This document shows, piece after piece, positions 47,394-59,489 of a stretch of DNA of 64,000 nucleotides (the stretch's first letter is position 1; the number at the start of each line of letters is the position of its first letter). The DNA comes from Naganishia liquefaciens. Its lineage: Eukaryota; Basidiomycota; Tremellomycetes; Filobasidiales; Filobasidiaceae. The notes beneath the pieces were generated by a model. The model searched no databases and was not told the origin of the DNA. It saw nothing but the letters and a program-made list of their open reading frames with translations. The stretch spans positions 1,533-65,532 of the forward strand of contig BLZA01000057.1 in assembly GCA_013423385.1 (NCBI GenBank), written 5' to 3'. The position numbers and the translations under genes were made by a program.

Positions 47394-49743
47394 TTACATC
47401 CCGTACGCACCATTACCTTCCAACAATGCACGAGCCTTGGCATCCATCTGCCCCACCAACGGATCCTCTCTCGGCTGATTCCATTCTTGTCGCGTATTCG
47501 ACGGACCAGAAGGCACCGACGGACATCCCGGCACAACGTTGAAATTGTATCCCGCAGGCGGCATTTCCGCCTGAAATGGCTCGCCGTGCGCGTAGTTCTC
47601 GCCGTGGGGGTACGTCTCGCCGTTTGCATACGGCACATAGAAGACTTCCTGCGGGGCAGCCGGCTGCGCGACTTGATGACTCGGATCCGGTTCCAGGAGC
47701 TGTTGAATGGGTAATGATGGCCGCCGGCGTTGATTTCTCGCACTCATGATGTAGTGCGACATCTCTTGCGGCTCTTCCGGTTGTAGCCGCATGTGATTTT
47801 GATGTTGGTGCTGCGGTTGATGTTGCTGATATTGCTGCTGTTGCTGCTGCTGTTGCTGTTGTTGCGGCGGTTCTTGTGATTGTTGGACTTGGTGAGGCAT
47901 GTATACCTCCTCGCTTTCACCCTGGTAGTACATTGGCGCAAATTGCGGTGGATGGCTCGTCGTCGCCGTTGGCGGCGGGTGATACGAAAACGGCGACTCT
48001 TGTTGCCCAACAGAATTGCCATATATCTCGGCGATCTGAGTCGAACTCGCGGGTGCGATGCTACGAAATTGCTGTTGCTGCTGCATGTTGTGCTCAATAT
48101 AGCCTGGTTGACCGCTCGAAGAGATGATTGAACGTCGAGATTGCCGCGAGTTGAGAGATCCAGATGACGTGTATGACGGATCCGAGGAGCTATAGATGGG
48201 TATGCCGCGTTGCTGCATTCCTTGTGGAGTCGGTGGGACCGACATGTCGTAGCTTGCTTGATGGGGTAGCGGAAGAGGCTCGTAAGGCGTGCGGGTGTAG
48301 TGCACCTGACCATCTATAACGCGCTGCACTGGCTCGGCATAGGCGTACGGCAGTCGATAGGCGTCCCCCCGATCGGCAGTAACAATTTCGTTCTGCGAGC
48401 CGTTCATAACGGGTTCGACATACTGTCTTGCTATGTGTCTCTCGTGGACCGGCTGCTCTTCAAAAGCTATGACCGGCTGCGGAATGTACGGTAAAGCGTA
48501 TGGTCGAGCACTCGTCGGAGGTCTCGAGTCCGGATTAGAGTTCTGCGTTCCTGGTCGGACATGACCGTTGATGTGCGACATTTCCGGTTGGCCTGCCGTC
48601 CATGGTCGACCGTGCGGCCCAACCGGTTGATGTCGAATCACATATCCTGGTGATAATCTCGTTGCGGGGACCGCCGGCTCGGCAGGAGGAGCCTGCACAG
48701 GGATGATGACAGGGGAAGGATCGTAAGCCAGATCATGATCGGCTGAACCGGGTTTAATATCCTGTGTTGCGCGATGATTTTGTGTTGACGGGCCTGGACT
48801 TCCTTCTGGATCGCCGATCAAGTCGACTCGTACCAACGACTTTCTCGGCTTTCTTGGCTCCTTGTTGGTACGTGATTTCCGCGGCTTCTTGGCTGCCGGC
48901 TCCTTGCCCAATTCAATGACCTGTCCCGCTCGCTTCTGATCTCGTAGTGCCTTCATGGACAAGTGTTGATGTATTTCGCCAAGCGAGGCGAGTGTTCTCT
49001 GATTGGCGACAGACTCCTCGGCGTGGCATGAAGATACGTGCTGTCGAAGGTTATCCAGACGAGAGAAGGCTCGGCCACAATGGCACGAGAACGGTCTTTC
49101 GCCAGTATGTTTCCTATTGCCCCAGAATCAGCCATAGAGCCCATTTCTTACACGCGACATACCTGATGTGCCTTGCCAGGTGTTCACTTCGCGTAAAGGT
49201 CTTGGCACAATCCCCATAGCCCATACAAACATATATCTTACCGCCGCTGACGCCAGTCGGCATTACTTTGACTCTACCGGTGGCAGGATCGATTTCATCT
49301 TCGGCCGGCCGATAGTCATGTAACAGTTGGGGTTGATCTGACCCCGGTACAAGTGAATAGTATTGACGACCAGTTGGTTCCGGGCGTTGTGGAGAGTTTG
49401 AAGGCAAGGGTTCAGGTTGAGGGACTTGTCTCGGTGCCGGTCCACCAGAGGCTTCGCCGTTGATAGGGAACGCAAAGTGATTGACATTGATTGCGTTCAT
49501 CAAGCCTTCCGACGCTGAACTCTGTCTAGACTCTTCCTCCTTTGGCATTACGGGTTTGGGCTTATTAGGAGGTATGCCTTGGAATGGGATGTTCGGCATC
49601 ATGTTTGTCGATGATGGCTGAGAAGATTGTTGGTAGGGCTGCTGCCGATCCGTCGGAGCTGCATATTCATCGGATAGTGGCTTAAAGGAGGACGGTGGCT
49701 TGACAGGTCTTTGGCCGCCGCCTGCGTTATTGTACGAGTTCAT
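47394..49743 (-). CDS. C2H2 transcription factor, USV1/RSV-like
   Basis: Two exons (49743-49163 and 49113-47394) give 766 aa. Two adjacent C2H2 fingers start near residue 176: CMGYGDCAKTFTRSEHLARH and then KHTGERPFSCHCGRAFSRL with DNLRQH. The intron lies exactly between the fingers (inside HIR-KHTGERP). After a short helical region (ANQRTLASLGEIHQHL) and a basic patch (KPRKSRTNKEPRKPRK) the rest is a disordered Pro/Gln/Tyr-rich activation-type tail with polyQ (about 47834-47866). The finger pair with ARHIRKHTGERPFxC is the signature of the Msn2-like USV1/RSV group, which in Cryptococcus includes Usv101, a regulator of stress and capsule. The exact orthology is an inference. Confidence 0.88.
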
Positions 49744-52443
49744 CGCCTTCCACGTCTTCGCGTCGAAGGTGATGTTATGTGTGTTATGTGTTGGAATCGG
49801 CGTTCACCGATATCTGATATCCGAAATGATTGTTGACAACAAATCTTATCGGCATGAATAATCAAGTATTGCTATGAGCGGGTTACTTTGTTGGTGGGTC
49901 TCTGCGTTTCGAATTCGAATGCGACTACCGTTTCGACACGTGCATTTGGGCTCGGGAATGTTTGTCCAAGGTATAAAGCAATTGTCGAGCCTTGAAGTTA
50001 GCAGCGAAGCCAACAAGACGTCAACAGTACAGGACGTGGGCCGAACGCAGTCGTTATTTGCCGTTCGTATGCCGACTACTGTGATTGTAGATAGCAGTTG
50101 CGTGAAAGACCGCGAGCAAATTGTTCCCGCTTGACGGCGAGGTTCGGCGTGTCGCGGTGCAGACCTGTTCGGATAGTGCTATCAGTGAACATTGCAGAGA
50201 AATGACAAGGAAAAGCATGTATCTGCCGTGAATAGCTGCATGAACCCTTGTCTTGCAGCCAGTGACAAAGCATGACGGGCACATGTGACTTACGTCTGGA
50301 GGGTTGGACGCCGATATTCAGTGGTCTTACAAGAAGGCGAGATGTCCAGCACACGTGGAAGCACAACCTTTTCGCAAGGACGCAAATGGGAGCGCTTGAC
50401 AATTTGCGAGAACTTGCAATCGCGGTCGGCTGTTTGTCGATTGAGGAAGGTTGTTCAAGAGACCCTATCCAAACGACCTCCAATATGGACACAGAAGGGC
50501 GCGAGGGTTAAGCCGTAGCTAAGAGCGCGGGATAATCGGAAAAGAGGTGGCTAAAGGAATGGCGGAATCAGCATTACGGCAAGTTATGGTGGTATAGGAG
50601 AAATCGAAAGATGGCAAGGTCGCCGTGCAACGGTATCATGTTTCAGACGCAGGGTCGTCCTAGTTCCTTGTTCTTATGGATTCCCCTTTATCACAGCCAC
50701 AGGCATCACCTAATGGCACCAATGATACCCAAATCTTGTTCCGTAAGACTCTGCTCTCGCTGTAACATCGGTCAGGACAACACGAGGACGATTCCGCACG
50801 CCGGAGCGACAAGGCAGACTATTCGAGCTGCTCCCAATCAAGAAGTCACTCACATGTTCACTGAGGTGAGCCTGCCTTTCCCGAGCCTGTCTTTCCTTCT
50901 GTCCTTCTTCTACAATGACGTGGAGCTAACTCCTGATCCCAATTAGATGTGCCGTGTTTGACAGATGAGCGTTGTACGTCCTTGCCCTCCTGTGATGCCG
51001 GAGATTCGAATGCAGAATTGACAAACACGAAAGACGATTCCGCAGTAGTAGGGAGAAGCTGAGCCGTGGACCCAAGAGGGGAGACGTTGACTAGTGGATT
51101 GATGGAGTAACGAGCCGGAATGGTGATCGAAAGGAGGTCAATGTCTCCGGACGGATTGGTTGTGCAATGCGGGAGTATATGCGGTACTTGAAACGGTCGA
51201 GACAAGCTGTTCCTGAATGCCAGAACAGCTCCGACGGTGTGGCGTTGCAAGCCGAGAAGAATCGACGAATTCCCGAGGGAACGCACTGAAATAGAGAAAC
51301 CGTATCGCGAATTGCGCTGTCAGTGACGAAATCACCGACGGGATGAGATTCGAAGGTTGCTAAAGGGCAAGGCTGAATCTGCGGGTTGTGTATCTGACGG
51401 TGATCGATGGCTTCAAGGTGCCGACGACCGGTGTAGAGGATAAATGGTCCGGTGCGATAATGGCTGGACCAATGCGAGCAGCCAATTCTGGGCCTCGTTC
51501 CTGACCCTGAGTGTCTCGGCAGCACACCCGGCGCGCGCGTCAGCTGGATGCTCAATATCGAATCAAGCTCGTGTGCGTCGTCGTGTCAGTATGGGTGTCA
51601 GATGGCCGCCGCGATGTCACTTCTCGCCACATGAGTCCATGAGTTCGCAGATGAGTTCATGAATCAAGGACCGGTGGCGGACATGCTAGTGAAAGAAAAG
51701 GTCGAGTGAGTAGTGAATGGGCCGATTAGCCATGAAGAAATGACCTTTTTGCTTGAGACATGAGGTAATAATGCTGATGATCGATTTTAGATTACAGATA
51801 CACCCGTCGAATCTGCAACTTCAGCCTTGTTACGGACTCTCGGGCGAGCCAGAACCCTCGGTCGGACGTCATGTACGAGGAGCTCTCGAGCACCATGTGA
51901 GTACTAGAAGGGCGATGTGGACTAGAAGAAAGCTAGAGCAAGTCAGCAGGCGAGCCTTGCTAGCCGCCTTCTGCCTCTCTCTCCTTGGACGCGTCGGAAA
52001 AGCACGATAGCTCAAAGCCAGAACAGATCGACAATTCGAAAATGCACACCAACAAATAGGCCGGAACCGCGTCCCGATCAAGTCTTCTGCGTATGCAGCC
52101 GAATTCCCAGTAATAAGAATCGGCTGCTTAGTGCTCCGCCAAATCCATACTTCCCGAGTAGCGAACAGACGAAAAGACCTCGCATGATGCAATTTGACAG
52201 GCCGTCACCAGCTGATCAGAAATTTTCTCTGGCATCATCGTACCACCTGAGCCACCCATGATCGAAAAGAATCTACCGACGTTCGTCCATCTGGCCCTTA
52301 TCTCCCCATCTCCCCACCCGTCAATTCCGACTCTTTTTCCCGGTCGCTTCATGCCTACGAACGGTAGTAAAACGACAAAGCCCAGAATCCGTAATCTTAT
52401 CGGTAGCCCAATACCTTTGTCGCGCTTCTCGTCGGCACCAAAA
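49744..52443. other. Gene-poor stretch, no supportable gene
   Basis: About 2.7 kb. Minus-strand open frames at 51555-51091 and 51286-50858 have a partly protein-like composition, but no motif, start and splice structure could be put together, so no gene is called. The left part should contain the promoter of the USV1/RSV-like gene. Confidence 0.45.
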
Positions 52444-53451
52444 CTAGGACAAGGCCTCGCAGAGCGGGACTGACAGACGACAGAAATCGTCGATGCCTCC
52501 AGTGGTGCCCTCGCCATTTGCCCCGAGGGCGTTGTCCGTGGCGTCAGTAGTCGGGTGACTGTCGGTGGCCACGTCGCCGGTATCGTCATTGGCGGCGCCG
52601 GTGCTGAGAGCTTTCTGGACGGCTTCCTAGACTGCGTCTCGGCGCTGCAACCGGCAAAAGCTTGTTGGTACCTGAAACAAATGACATTCACATGAAGGGA
52701 ATCGCATTGGGTATCGCTGGATTTGGGAATTGTTCTATTGCGAAGTCATTGCGAAGTCCGCCTACGTGGACCAGCAGAATCCTAAGCGATATTCCTCCTC
52801 AAACAGCTCCTCAGACTCCTGACGCCCAGAGCGCAGTGCGACAGCTGGGGTTAACATCCAGCTTTTCTGATGTCCATACGTCGTCTACGTCGAGCGATGA
52901 GACGGTCTGGGACCCTTCAATTGTGATCAATGTATACATACACGCATTGCGTCGGTAATTGAACTGCAGCCGGCTTCGCTGACTGTACAGCGATGTCGAG
53001 AATTAGTGAGATGCCGATCAGCCTGAGAACGGGCTGCCGTGGCGTTGCCGTGGCTCTCTCGACGAGTTCCAAAAGCATTCCTACTTCTGGGTCGTTCCAG
53101 CTGTCAATCCGCTGCAGGAAAACAGGCGCAAAACACCATTTCGAGAGCGCCTCCTTTGTCAAAGTACGGCGCTTCGGAGGCGTGAACAGAATGAGAAACA
53201 AAGCCTTCGAATGACAGAAACCTCAACAGGCGATGTAGCTGGTCAAGTCTCCGAACGCATTCCAAAAGGTAGCTGGAAAGCTCACGAAGTTCTTGATTTC
53301 GGGATGTCGCATTCAGGAACATGAAAAGGCAAGCTGAGGGGCGATTGCCTACCCGATTGCACACAGATCTGAGCAACATTATGCAGTAATAGAAGCTGTA
53401 GAAGGAGTACGAGCGTACCTTTCGGTCCGATGTCGGTCGATACAGGGACAT
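52444..53451 (-). CDS. Possible multi-exon gene, unrecognised
   Basis: On the minus strand an ATG at 53451 opens MSLYRPTSDRK, with a good donor (GTACGC) and an in-phase continuation ICVQS and ELRELSSYLLECVRRL through two short introns. Further down, a protein-like helical stretch (WNDPEVGMLLELVERATA, VLRLIGISLILDIAVQ) and a last exon ending in DDFCRLSVPLCEALS with a stop at 52444-52446 are readable. The middle joins are uncertain and more than one splice solution exists. No domain is recognised. It may be a lineage-specific gene or a decaying one. Confidence 0.3.
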
Positions 53452-54013
53452 CGGATCTCCAGGTACTACCCCTCTCCCTTATGGTGCTTCATCAATTGCT
53501 GGCGAGCGGATGGGCAGATCTCTCTCCGCTAGTAAAAAGAATAGGTGGGATAGCCTATGTAAAACACGCAGGGACGGCTAGGAGCGGTTCGACCTCTGCT
53601 TGTTGTGCGCAAGCGATCTGTACGCTCTGCGCTCATACACCTCAATGATGTCGGAAGACCGTTTCGTATGCGGCATCAAGAAGGGTTGCAGCGGAGAACG
53701 AATCGAAGCGAGGATTCTGAAATCGTGCCGTGCTTCCCTGTCCCGCATCCGAGGAGCTGATCGGCAAATGTAACCGTCTTATACTCACTATTTGTACCTC
53801 GAGATATCTGTCGTATTTCAGCTTGGCTCAAACAAGATGCAGATCCGCTCGCTTGACTGAGACCGCTTGCGTCGCAAAGAAATCATGTCGTTTGCTTTTG
53901 TTGTCTGGTGCTACGAAGATTATACAATCTCTGTATTCCCCATAGTCCCGCGCGGGTCGCGCATCCCGTCGCCTGCATTAACCCTCTCGCGTGCGACGCC
54001 ATCAACACTGCAC
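53452..54013. other. Spacer
   Basis: About 560 bp between the possible gene at 53451 and the 3' end of NAC beta. Nothing recognisable was seen. Confidence 0.45.
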
Positions 54014-54914
54014 CTAGTTCAACTCCTCCAACTTGGCATCGCCGGCGGTCTCCTCGACGTCAAAGTTCTCCACCAAGTCGGGCACGTCCTCCTCGTCAGC
54101 CTCCTTCTCGCCCTCCTTGCCCTCACCACCGGCTTCCTGCTGCTTCTGGGCCATGGCCTGGTAAGACTCGGCCAATTTGCGGAGCGAGGCCAGCGAGTCG
54201 GGGCCGAGCTGGTTGAGGATTCCGGGAACGAGTTCGGGGAGCTCCTTGTCTTGACCTTGACCGGTGATGGCGATGGTGTTGGAAGGCAAGGCCGAGTTGA
54301 CTGCAGAGAGGTTAGTGTCAGTCAAAATTTAAGCACAGCTCACATTTGTCGGTTCCTTTGCGCGACATTTTCAAACAGCAACTCACCTCGGGGGTGCTGG
54401 AAGTGCAGCACGGTACCGTCCTCCTTGAACATGTTGACCTCCTCTACACCAGTGATCGGCTGGACGTTAAGCTTGCCCAAAGCAGCCTGGATCTTTCGCT
54501 CATCTCCTTCCTTGGTGGAAGCCGACTTCTTGATCTGCTTTCGTCGGGGCGTACCCTTTCCACCTGCGAGTCAAGATTGTATCAGCTCGTGCTCGTGCAG
54601 GGATATTCGAGCCAAATGAGCCTCTTTCGATCCAGAGTAGAGCTCGGGCCGATCATTCGACCTCACGGTCGACTCGACGCCCGCATGTTGCGCAGAATCC
54701 GAAGAGCCGTCCAGAGCCGCCCGTCGTCCAGCACTGTTTCTCGTCCGTTCCGCCAACTGACACCTGCATCATATCCAGCTCGACCAACCGAGTTCCATCT
54801 GCTGCCAGTTCTTGTGCGATCCAACGGTTGCTGCGACAACACTCTCCGAGAAACTTGAGACTAACCGAGACGGGTGTTCTGAGCTTGGAGCTTGGCCAAC
54901 TTTACGGGATCCAT
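54014..54914 (-). CDS. EGD1: Nascent polypeptide-associated complex beta subunit
   Basis: Three exons (54914-54866, 54563-54387, 54300-54014) give 170 aa. Start [20 protein letters not shown] followed by [11 protein letters not shown] is the ribosome-binding N-terminus (the RRKxxKK motif), and DDKKIQ-like [19 protein letters not shown] with [17 protein letters not shown] is the NAC domain. The tail is acidic ([16 protein letters not shown]), as in EGD1/BTF3. NAC beta pairs with NAC alpha at the ribosomal exit tunnel, shields nascent chains and limits wrong targeting to the ER. Intron 1 is about 302 nt, far longer than most introns here, and sits right after the ribosome-contact Gly codon. Length and motifs are normal. 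Confidence 0.95.
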
Positions 54915-55406
54915 GATGAGGTATAGGGGTGAGAAAGGTGGTACTCTTGCTAGGGATACCGATGTCGCGAGATCATCGTCAAGTCACCTTCCCGCTGGCC
55001 AGGTGCGATTGCAAGTGAACAGCCAGAAATAGGCGCGTCTGGGTTTGTCACGCGCTTTCCCACGCTGGCTGCAAGGTGGTTCGCGTTGCGCGCTCAAGTC
55101 CAACATGTCGTTCAACCCTCTCCATGTGGGCGAATAGGGGCAAGATCCCTTCTCCAGAATATTGGAGAACCTGTTCGATCTCCGAAGCTCTGTACCAGCG
55201 GCCAAGGAGAGGAAGTGGGCTAGCGAACAGGAACTCTACTTCCTTTCACGATACCCCTATCGCCATCCAAGGAAAACTTCCTCCCTGGCTGGCCGACCGC
55301 TTTGCATATATAGTCAGGAGACCTTGCGGAAGACTTCTTCTCTTCCCATGATGCTCGTGGACATCTGCTTCTAGAAGAATATCAAGATTATCCATCTTCA
55401 CCGGCT
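54915..55406. promoter_or_regulatory. Divergent promoter, NAC beta / GNAT copy 2
   Basis: About 490 bp between divergent start codons. A TATA-like TATATAG is at about 55307-55313, roughly 95 bp before the GNAT start, and is the best core-promoter candidate there. Nothing else recognised. Confidence 0.5.
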
Positions 55407-56223
55407 ATGAACATCTTGATCCGGCCTGCTAAAACCTCGCAGGAATGCATCGCTGTAGGCGAAATCTTCCACCAAGCTTGCAACAAGCTCAAGTGGCATG
55501 GCTTGGTTTACTCTCAGGTAGATCCTGAGGATAAGAAGAGGTACGTGACCCAGCTGGCCAGAATCATACGAAAGACACATCACGGTGTCGTGATTCTCGC
55601 CGAGCTGGAAGGCAAGATAGTGGGTTACCTTCTAGCCTGGGAAATCAACGCAAATCGTGCAGACCCTTACCGGCACAAGATGTTGATTGGCAAGCCTCCT
55701 GGGAAGGATGCCTCCGTCTGGCAGGATTTGTCCTCGCAGGTCGACAATGTGTGCAATCAGCTCCAAGAAAAGCTTGGACCTTTGCTCTGTAAGGCGCCCA
55801 TCCCGCCTTTTATGCAGCATTCTGTCGACCTTGATCGCAGATGTCGACAAAGTCGGCGTTCTACCTTCCGCTCAAGGATATGGAGTAGGCCGCAGACTCA
55901 TGGAATACACCATCATGGCTGCTCGTTCGTGCCGACTGCCAGTCATGTTGATTGCTGCTCATGGCGAGTAGTCGCAAGAAAGAGGAAAGGTAATCACTCA
56001 TTGCTGAGCGCGACTTGATATAGAGGCAGCCACTTTCTACTCCCGGATGCGCTTCAAGAAGGTTGGCGAGCCCATCAAGTTGACCAGCGACAGTGCGGCG
56101 CAAGTGAGTTCGCTGAAGCTGTGATGCAAGCATGGGCTGACTGGGATGTAGTTGTTTCCCATGCTCTTGGAAAATGGCGAATGGTTGAACAAGGGGCTCA
56201 GGGCTTGGAAGAATGAGGACTGA
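55407..56223 (+). CDS. GNAT-family N-acetyltransferase, copy 2
   Basis: Four exons (55407-55788, 55841-55963, 56024-56103, 56152-56223) close in phase to 218 aa. N-terminal GNAT part MNILIRPAKTSQECIAVGE and VILAELEGKIVGYLLAWE; acetyl-CoA motif VGVLPSAQGYGVGRRLMEY; C-terminal FYSRMRFKKVGEPIKL. The intron at 55964-56023 starts with GC (GCGAGT); any GT donor there either leaves a stop or breaks the frame into the conserved FYSRM block, so a GC-AG intron is the best reading. Exon 2 has the same length (123 nt) and phase as exon 3 of the GNAT gene at 41102-41875, and the proteins align in order, so the two are paralogues. Substrate unknown. Confidence 0.8.
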
Positions 56224-56439
56224 GGGCTTCAAGCGCACGATAGAGAAAGGAGTCAGGTAACTGACATGCTTCTAGCTCGGAACGCAGAGAGATGGCCTTT
56301 GATTGTTGTCAAAATCTATAAAGTGTGCAAGTATCTCGCCTTCTGTTTTACAACCTAGAACTCATGTAGTGTATGCAGATAATAAAAATTGGAATGTACC
56401 GAATTCCGTCGCCTTCACCAGTTTTGCGTTTCACCGCGA

Positions 56440-59127
56440 CTATGCGTCATAGTGTACGTCGGACTGATCTGTGGACATTAGCCTTGCATATTCCAAGAAC
56501 AGCCTGAACGAGCAATCAGCCATGGGTCGAAGGAGAATCTGGTTCGACGCACCTGAATTGGTACGCAATTAAATCCTCTCTTCTCCAAAAAGTTTGACTC
56601 CATCGCTTCCCTGCTATTGCGATCTCCCGAGCCACGTCGTCGTGACCATTGTGTCCTGATTCATCATGTCCCTTGAAGAAGAGCATCGTGTCGTAAAGGT
56701 CGGAAAGATCGACATTGACGGGAACGTAATGAACCCCTAAATGCGAACATTAGTTACCTTCTTCCCACAGACGGAGACTACTTACAAGCCTGGATACGGT
56801 CTTGATACCACTCCGGGAAGACAGTGGTCTTCAGGATGAGGGAATTGGTCGACATCAAACGCTTGAATCTTGCAGACCATCCGTTGCCGTCTACAGCACC
56901 GTAAGCACAAATCAGCCCGACATTGGATATCACTGAATGAGAATCCTACCGATGTCATAGATGTATTTATAACTGTCAAAAAGTCAGCTTGACGTTGACC
57001 TGCGCCGCGACAAGACTCACTTGTTTGCCTTGTCCCAGCCTTGTCTCTCCTTGAACTCGAACATTTTCGACAGCTCGTCGCAAATATGCTTATCGGCGCA
57101 TTGGATAGGTTCTCCAACGAATCCAATATCGAGCAGCAACTCGTTCAGATGGCTGATCGGAGTGGACTCGGGCTTTCCTATCGGAGTATCAGGTGATGCC
57201 GCGGACGGAAGGAGGGCAATCGTGCCTTCCTTTAACGACGCTTGTTCTACCAGACGTATTCGCTGAGAGATGTCTGACGTCTGGCGTCAGCGCCTATACT
57301 GATCCCGAGGCGGTGCAACTCACTCCATGCAAGACCATCCTTGAACAGAATACCAGTGGTCGAACCTCGCTGAGAAGGGTAAGGCCGCGACCACGGGCGA
57401 CGCCGAGCTACTCACCCATAGCAGTCGCGAATCCGTCTTTTGCTCCCAAGGTGGGTCATTTCCGACCTCTTCCGTGAATGCTTCCATGGCAACCTGTGCG
57501 GCGATTCAGTCACGGCTCGAGCCGGCGCACAAACGTACTCACAGTCAAGACATCCGAGTGGAGCGGAGTAGAGCACATGGCGAGAATTGGATACAGGTCT
57601 TTCTGCGGTCGAGGCCCTTTGCCGTATCCGGCCAGAAATCCCGTGATCTGCGTCAATTCTGGGTGAATACAGGGGTCCATAGAGCTAGCAAAGTGCAATC
57701 AGCTGAGTGTCCAAGATCATTCATGAGACGCTTACGCCTTGTGGTCCCAGATGAAAGACTTGTCTCGCTTGAAGAAGGATTGCGAAGTCGGCAGGAGATC
57801 GGGATCGTGGTTATTGTGAATTGGCTTGTGCGGAGCACAAGCGGATGCCCATCCTTTATGTGCCAAGTCGTGCTGGAAGGGAATCAGGGATCGCTGCACG
57901 CATGGCACAAGCGGCTCACCTCGTGCTCGTGAGGATTGATGACTGCAAACTATTCAGCAGACTTCTTGCGAACCCTGATCGCCACTCACATTCGCCCATT
58001 TCCGCCGCATCTTCCAATGACGAGCGCTGCGAGCCATGTGAGATCCTCTGGAATGACCTGAAATTGCCTAGAGAGCTACTCACGTATTCATGCCCGACCA
58101 TCTGCGCCGGTCCATCATGCCCCGAAAACGTCACTCGCAGATGCGGCAAAAATTCCTCGATATCCTTGAGCAGGCCCAACTGCTCGTGCGCCCGCTCGAG
58201 ACCCACGCGTTCATCTTCGGCCGTATCAAACGTCTTTTTCGCAACGTGACATCCAGGTTTGTTCGGTGCGTTGCATTCCAACACGTACGTTCCCGGTGAA
58301 TTTTCCCATTCTGGTTGAAGAGAGTGAAGGTAGGCCGGTTTCATGCCGCGGAAGGGTTCGAGATCTCGGTTCTGCGGGGAAACGGTCAGTCAAAGGAGGG
58401 GGGAGATGAAAGGCAGCATACGATCTGGTCGTACTCGTCTGGGAGCTGGACATTATTATTCCGTACATACTGCCACCTGCGAGGCGGCGCGATCAGCCGT
58501 GCTCAGCCCAAAGCATGTGGTGACCTACCATTGGTCGAATCCCTTGGGTGGCGGACGCTGATACCTCTTTCGGTATTCCTTTGTAGCTTGCCACAGCGTC
58601 GTACTCTGCTTTGAAGTTTTTTGCCTCCAGGCCTCTTGTGAACGCGTCAAGAGGTCAAAAATTGGATGTCGGCCTTGAGGATTGACAGCCACGAGCCCAT
58701 TGTCCATATAGTTATGCGGCTTGATCTCCACCTTTTCCGGCACTCGCGGCTGGTCGACGTCCTCTGATCCAGCGAAGAGCCGATCTACTAGGGACTCCCT
58801 CCACGACTGAGACTGCTCTTCCTCCTCTTCCTCGTTCATCCGCAGTCTTTCCCTTGACGCCGGGATAGCCGCCGCCTTGGCAGCTTCATACCCTTGCCGA
58901 CCCTTGCGCACGATTTGCTCCACTGCTGCTCCGCCGGGAATGTTCCCTGTCGTCTCTGATGCACGACTGCCGTTGTAAAAGTAGATCAAGAGCAAGCATA
59001 GTGGTCCGAGGCAGAGCAGCGCCAGGTTCTTGAGTCCTCGTCGCGAACGTTTGAGCGGTACGGCATTGGCGAGACCACGGATTGGCGCGTGCTGTGGTAT
59101 GAGCGGTGAGTTGCGTATGGCGCTCAT
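56440..59127 (-). CDS. CAP10-type GT90 glycosyltransferase
   Basis: Fourteen exons (59127-58529, 58476-58422, 58371-58084, 58047-57990, 57942-57920, 57872-57736, 57684-57543, 57493-57416, 57369-57324, 57273-57021, 56972-56950, 56890-56786, 56736-56553, 56503-56440) close in phase to about 684 aa. Type II membrane topology: a cytosolic basic start, a transmembrane helix ([17 protein letters not shown], about 28-44), then a stem and a luminal catalytic domain. CAP10/GT90 hallmarks: [69 protein letters not shown]. Cryptococcal relatives (Cap10, Cxt1) are Golgi xylosyltransferases in capsule and glycolipid synthesis; a xylosyl- or glucosyltransferase role is inferred. Two exons are 23 nt. Start at 59127 places the helix normally; in-frame Met codons lie upstream (to about 59220). 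Confidence 0.9.
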
Positions 59128-59489
59128 GTTGGCAACGGTGGCGATGGCAATAGAGACGCGCGGCAAAAGGCAAGCGTCGTGCTGCATCCGTCGTGCATCC
59201 TTATTCACCTGTCGGCCCATTGTCAAAATCTGGCTGTGGGAAACGCGCTACCAGCACTGTAGTACCATAATTAGCTGCCGCCATGTCTTGCTTGAATTTG
59301 ATGCCGCGTCCCGCTTGCCGTGCCACGTGGGAAAGCTCGGATCCCGTCCGCGCGTTCGAGATCGCCCCAAGTGGATCCCGCGAGCTGATCCGCGTCGCGA
59401 GTCGGGCGCTCACTCATCACGGAATGCTGAATTGATTTGCAAACGACGATACCTACTGAATACAACAAGATGACCAAAGAGCCCACCCA
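59128..59489. other. Spacer GH3 / GT90
   Basis: About 360 bp between two minus-strand genes: 3' flank of the GH3 gene and promoter of the GT90 gene. An open frame continues upstream of the chosen GT90 start to about 59226. Nothing else recognised. Confidence 0.45.

Noticed and set aside
51091-51555. A 154-aa minus-strand open frame
   Set aside because: Composition is only weakly protein-like and the neighbouring frames look equally good; no start, domain or splice path could be fixed.
52128-52691. A 187-aa minus-strand open frame
   Set aside because: Low-complexity Thr/Pro/Arg reading; another frame of the same stretch (ending CRLSVPLCEALS) looks more natural.
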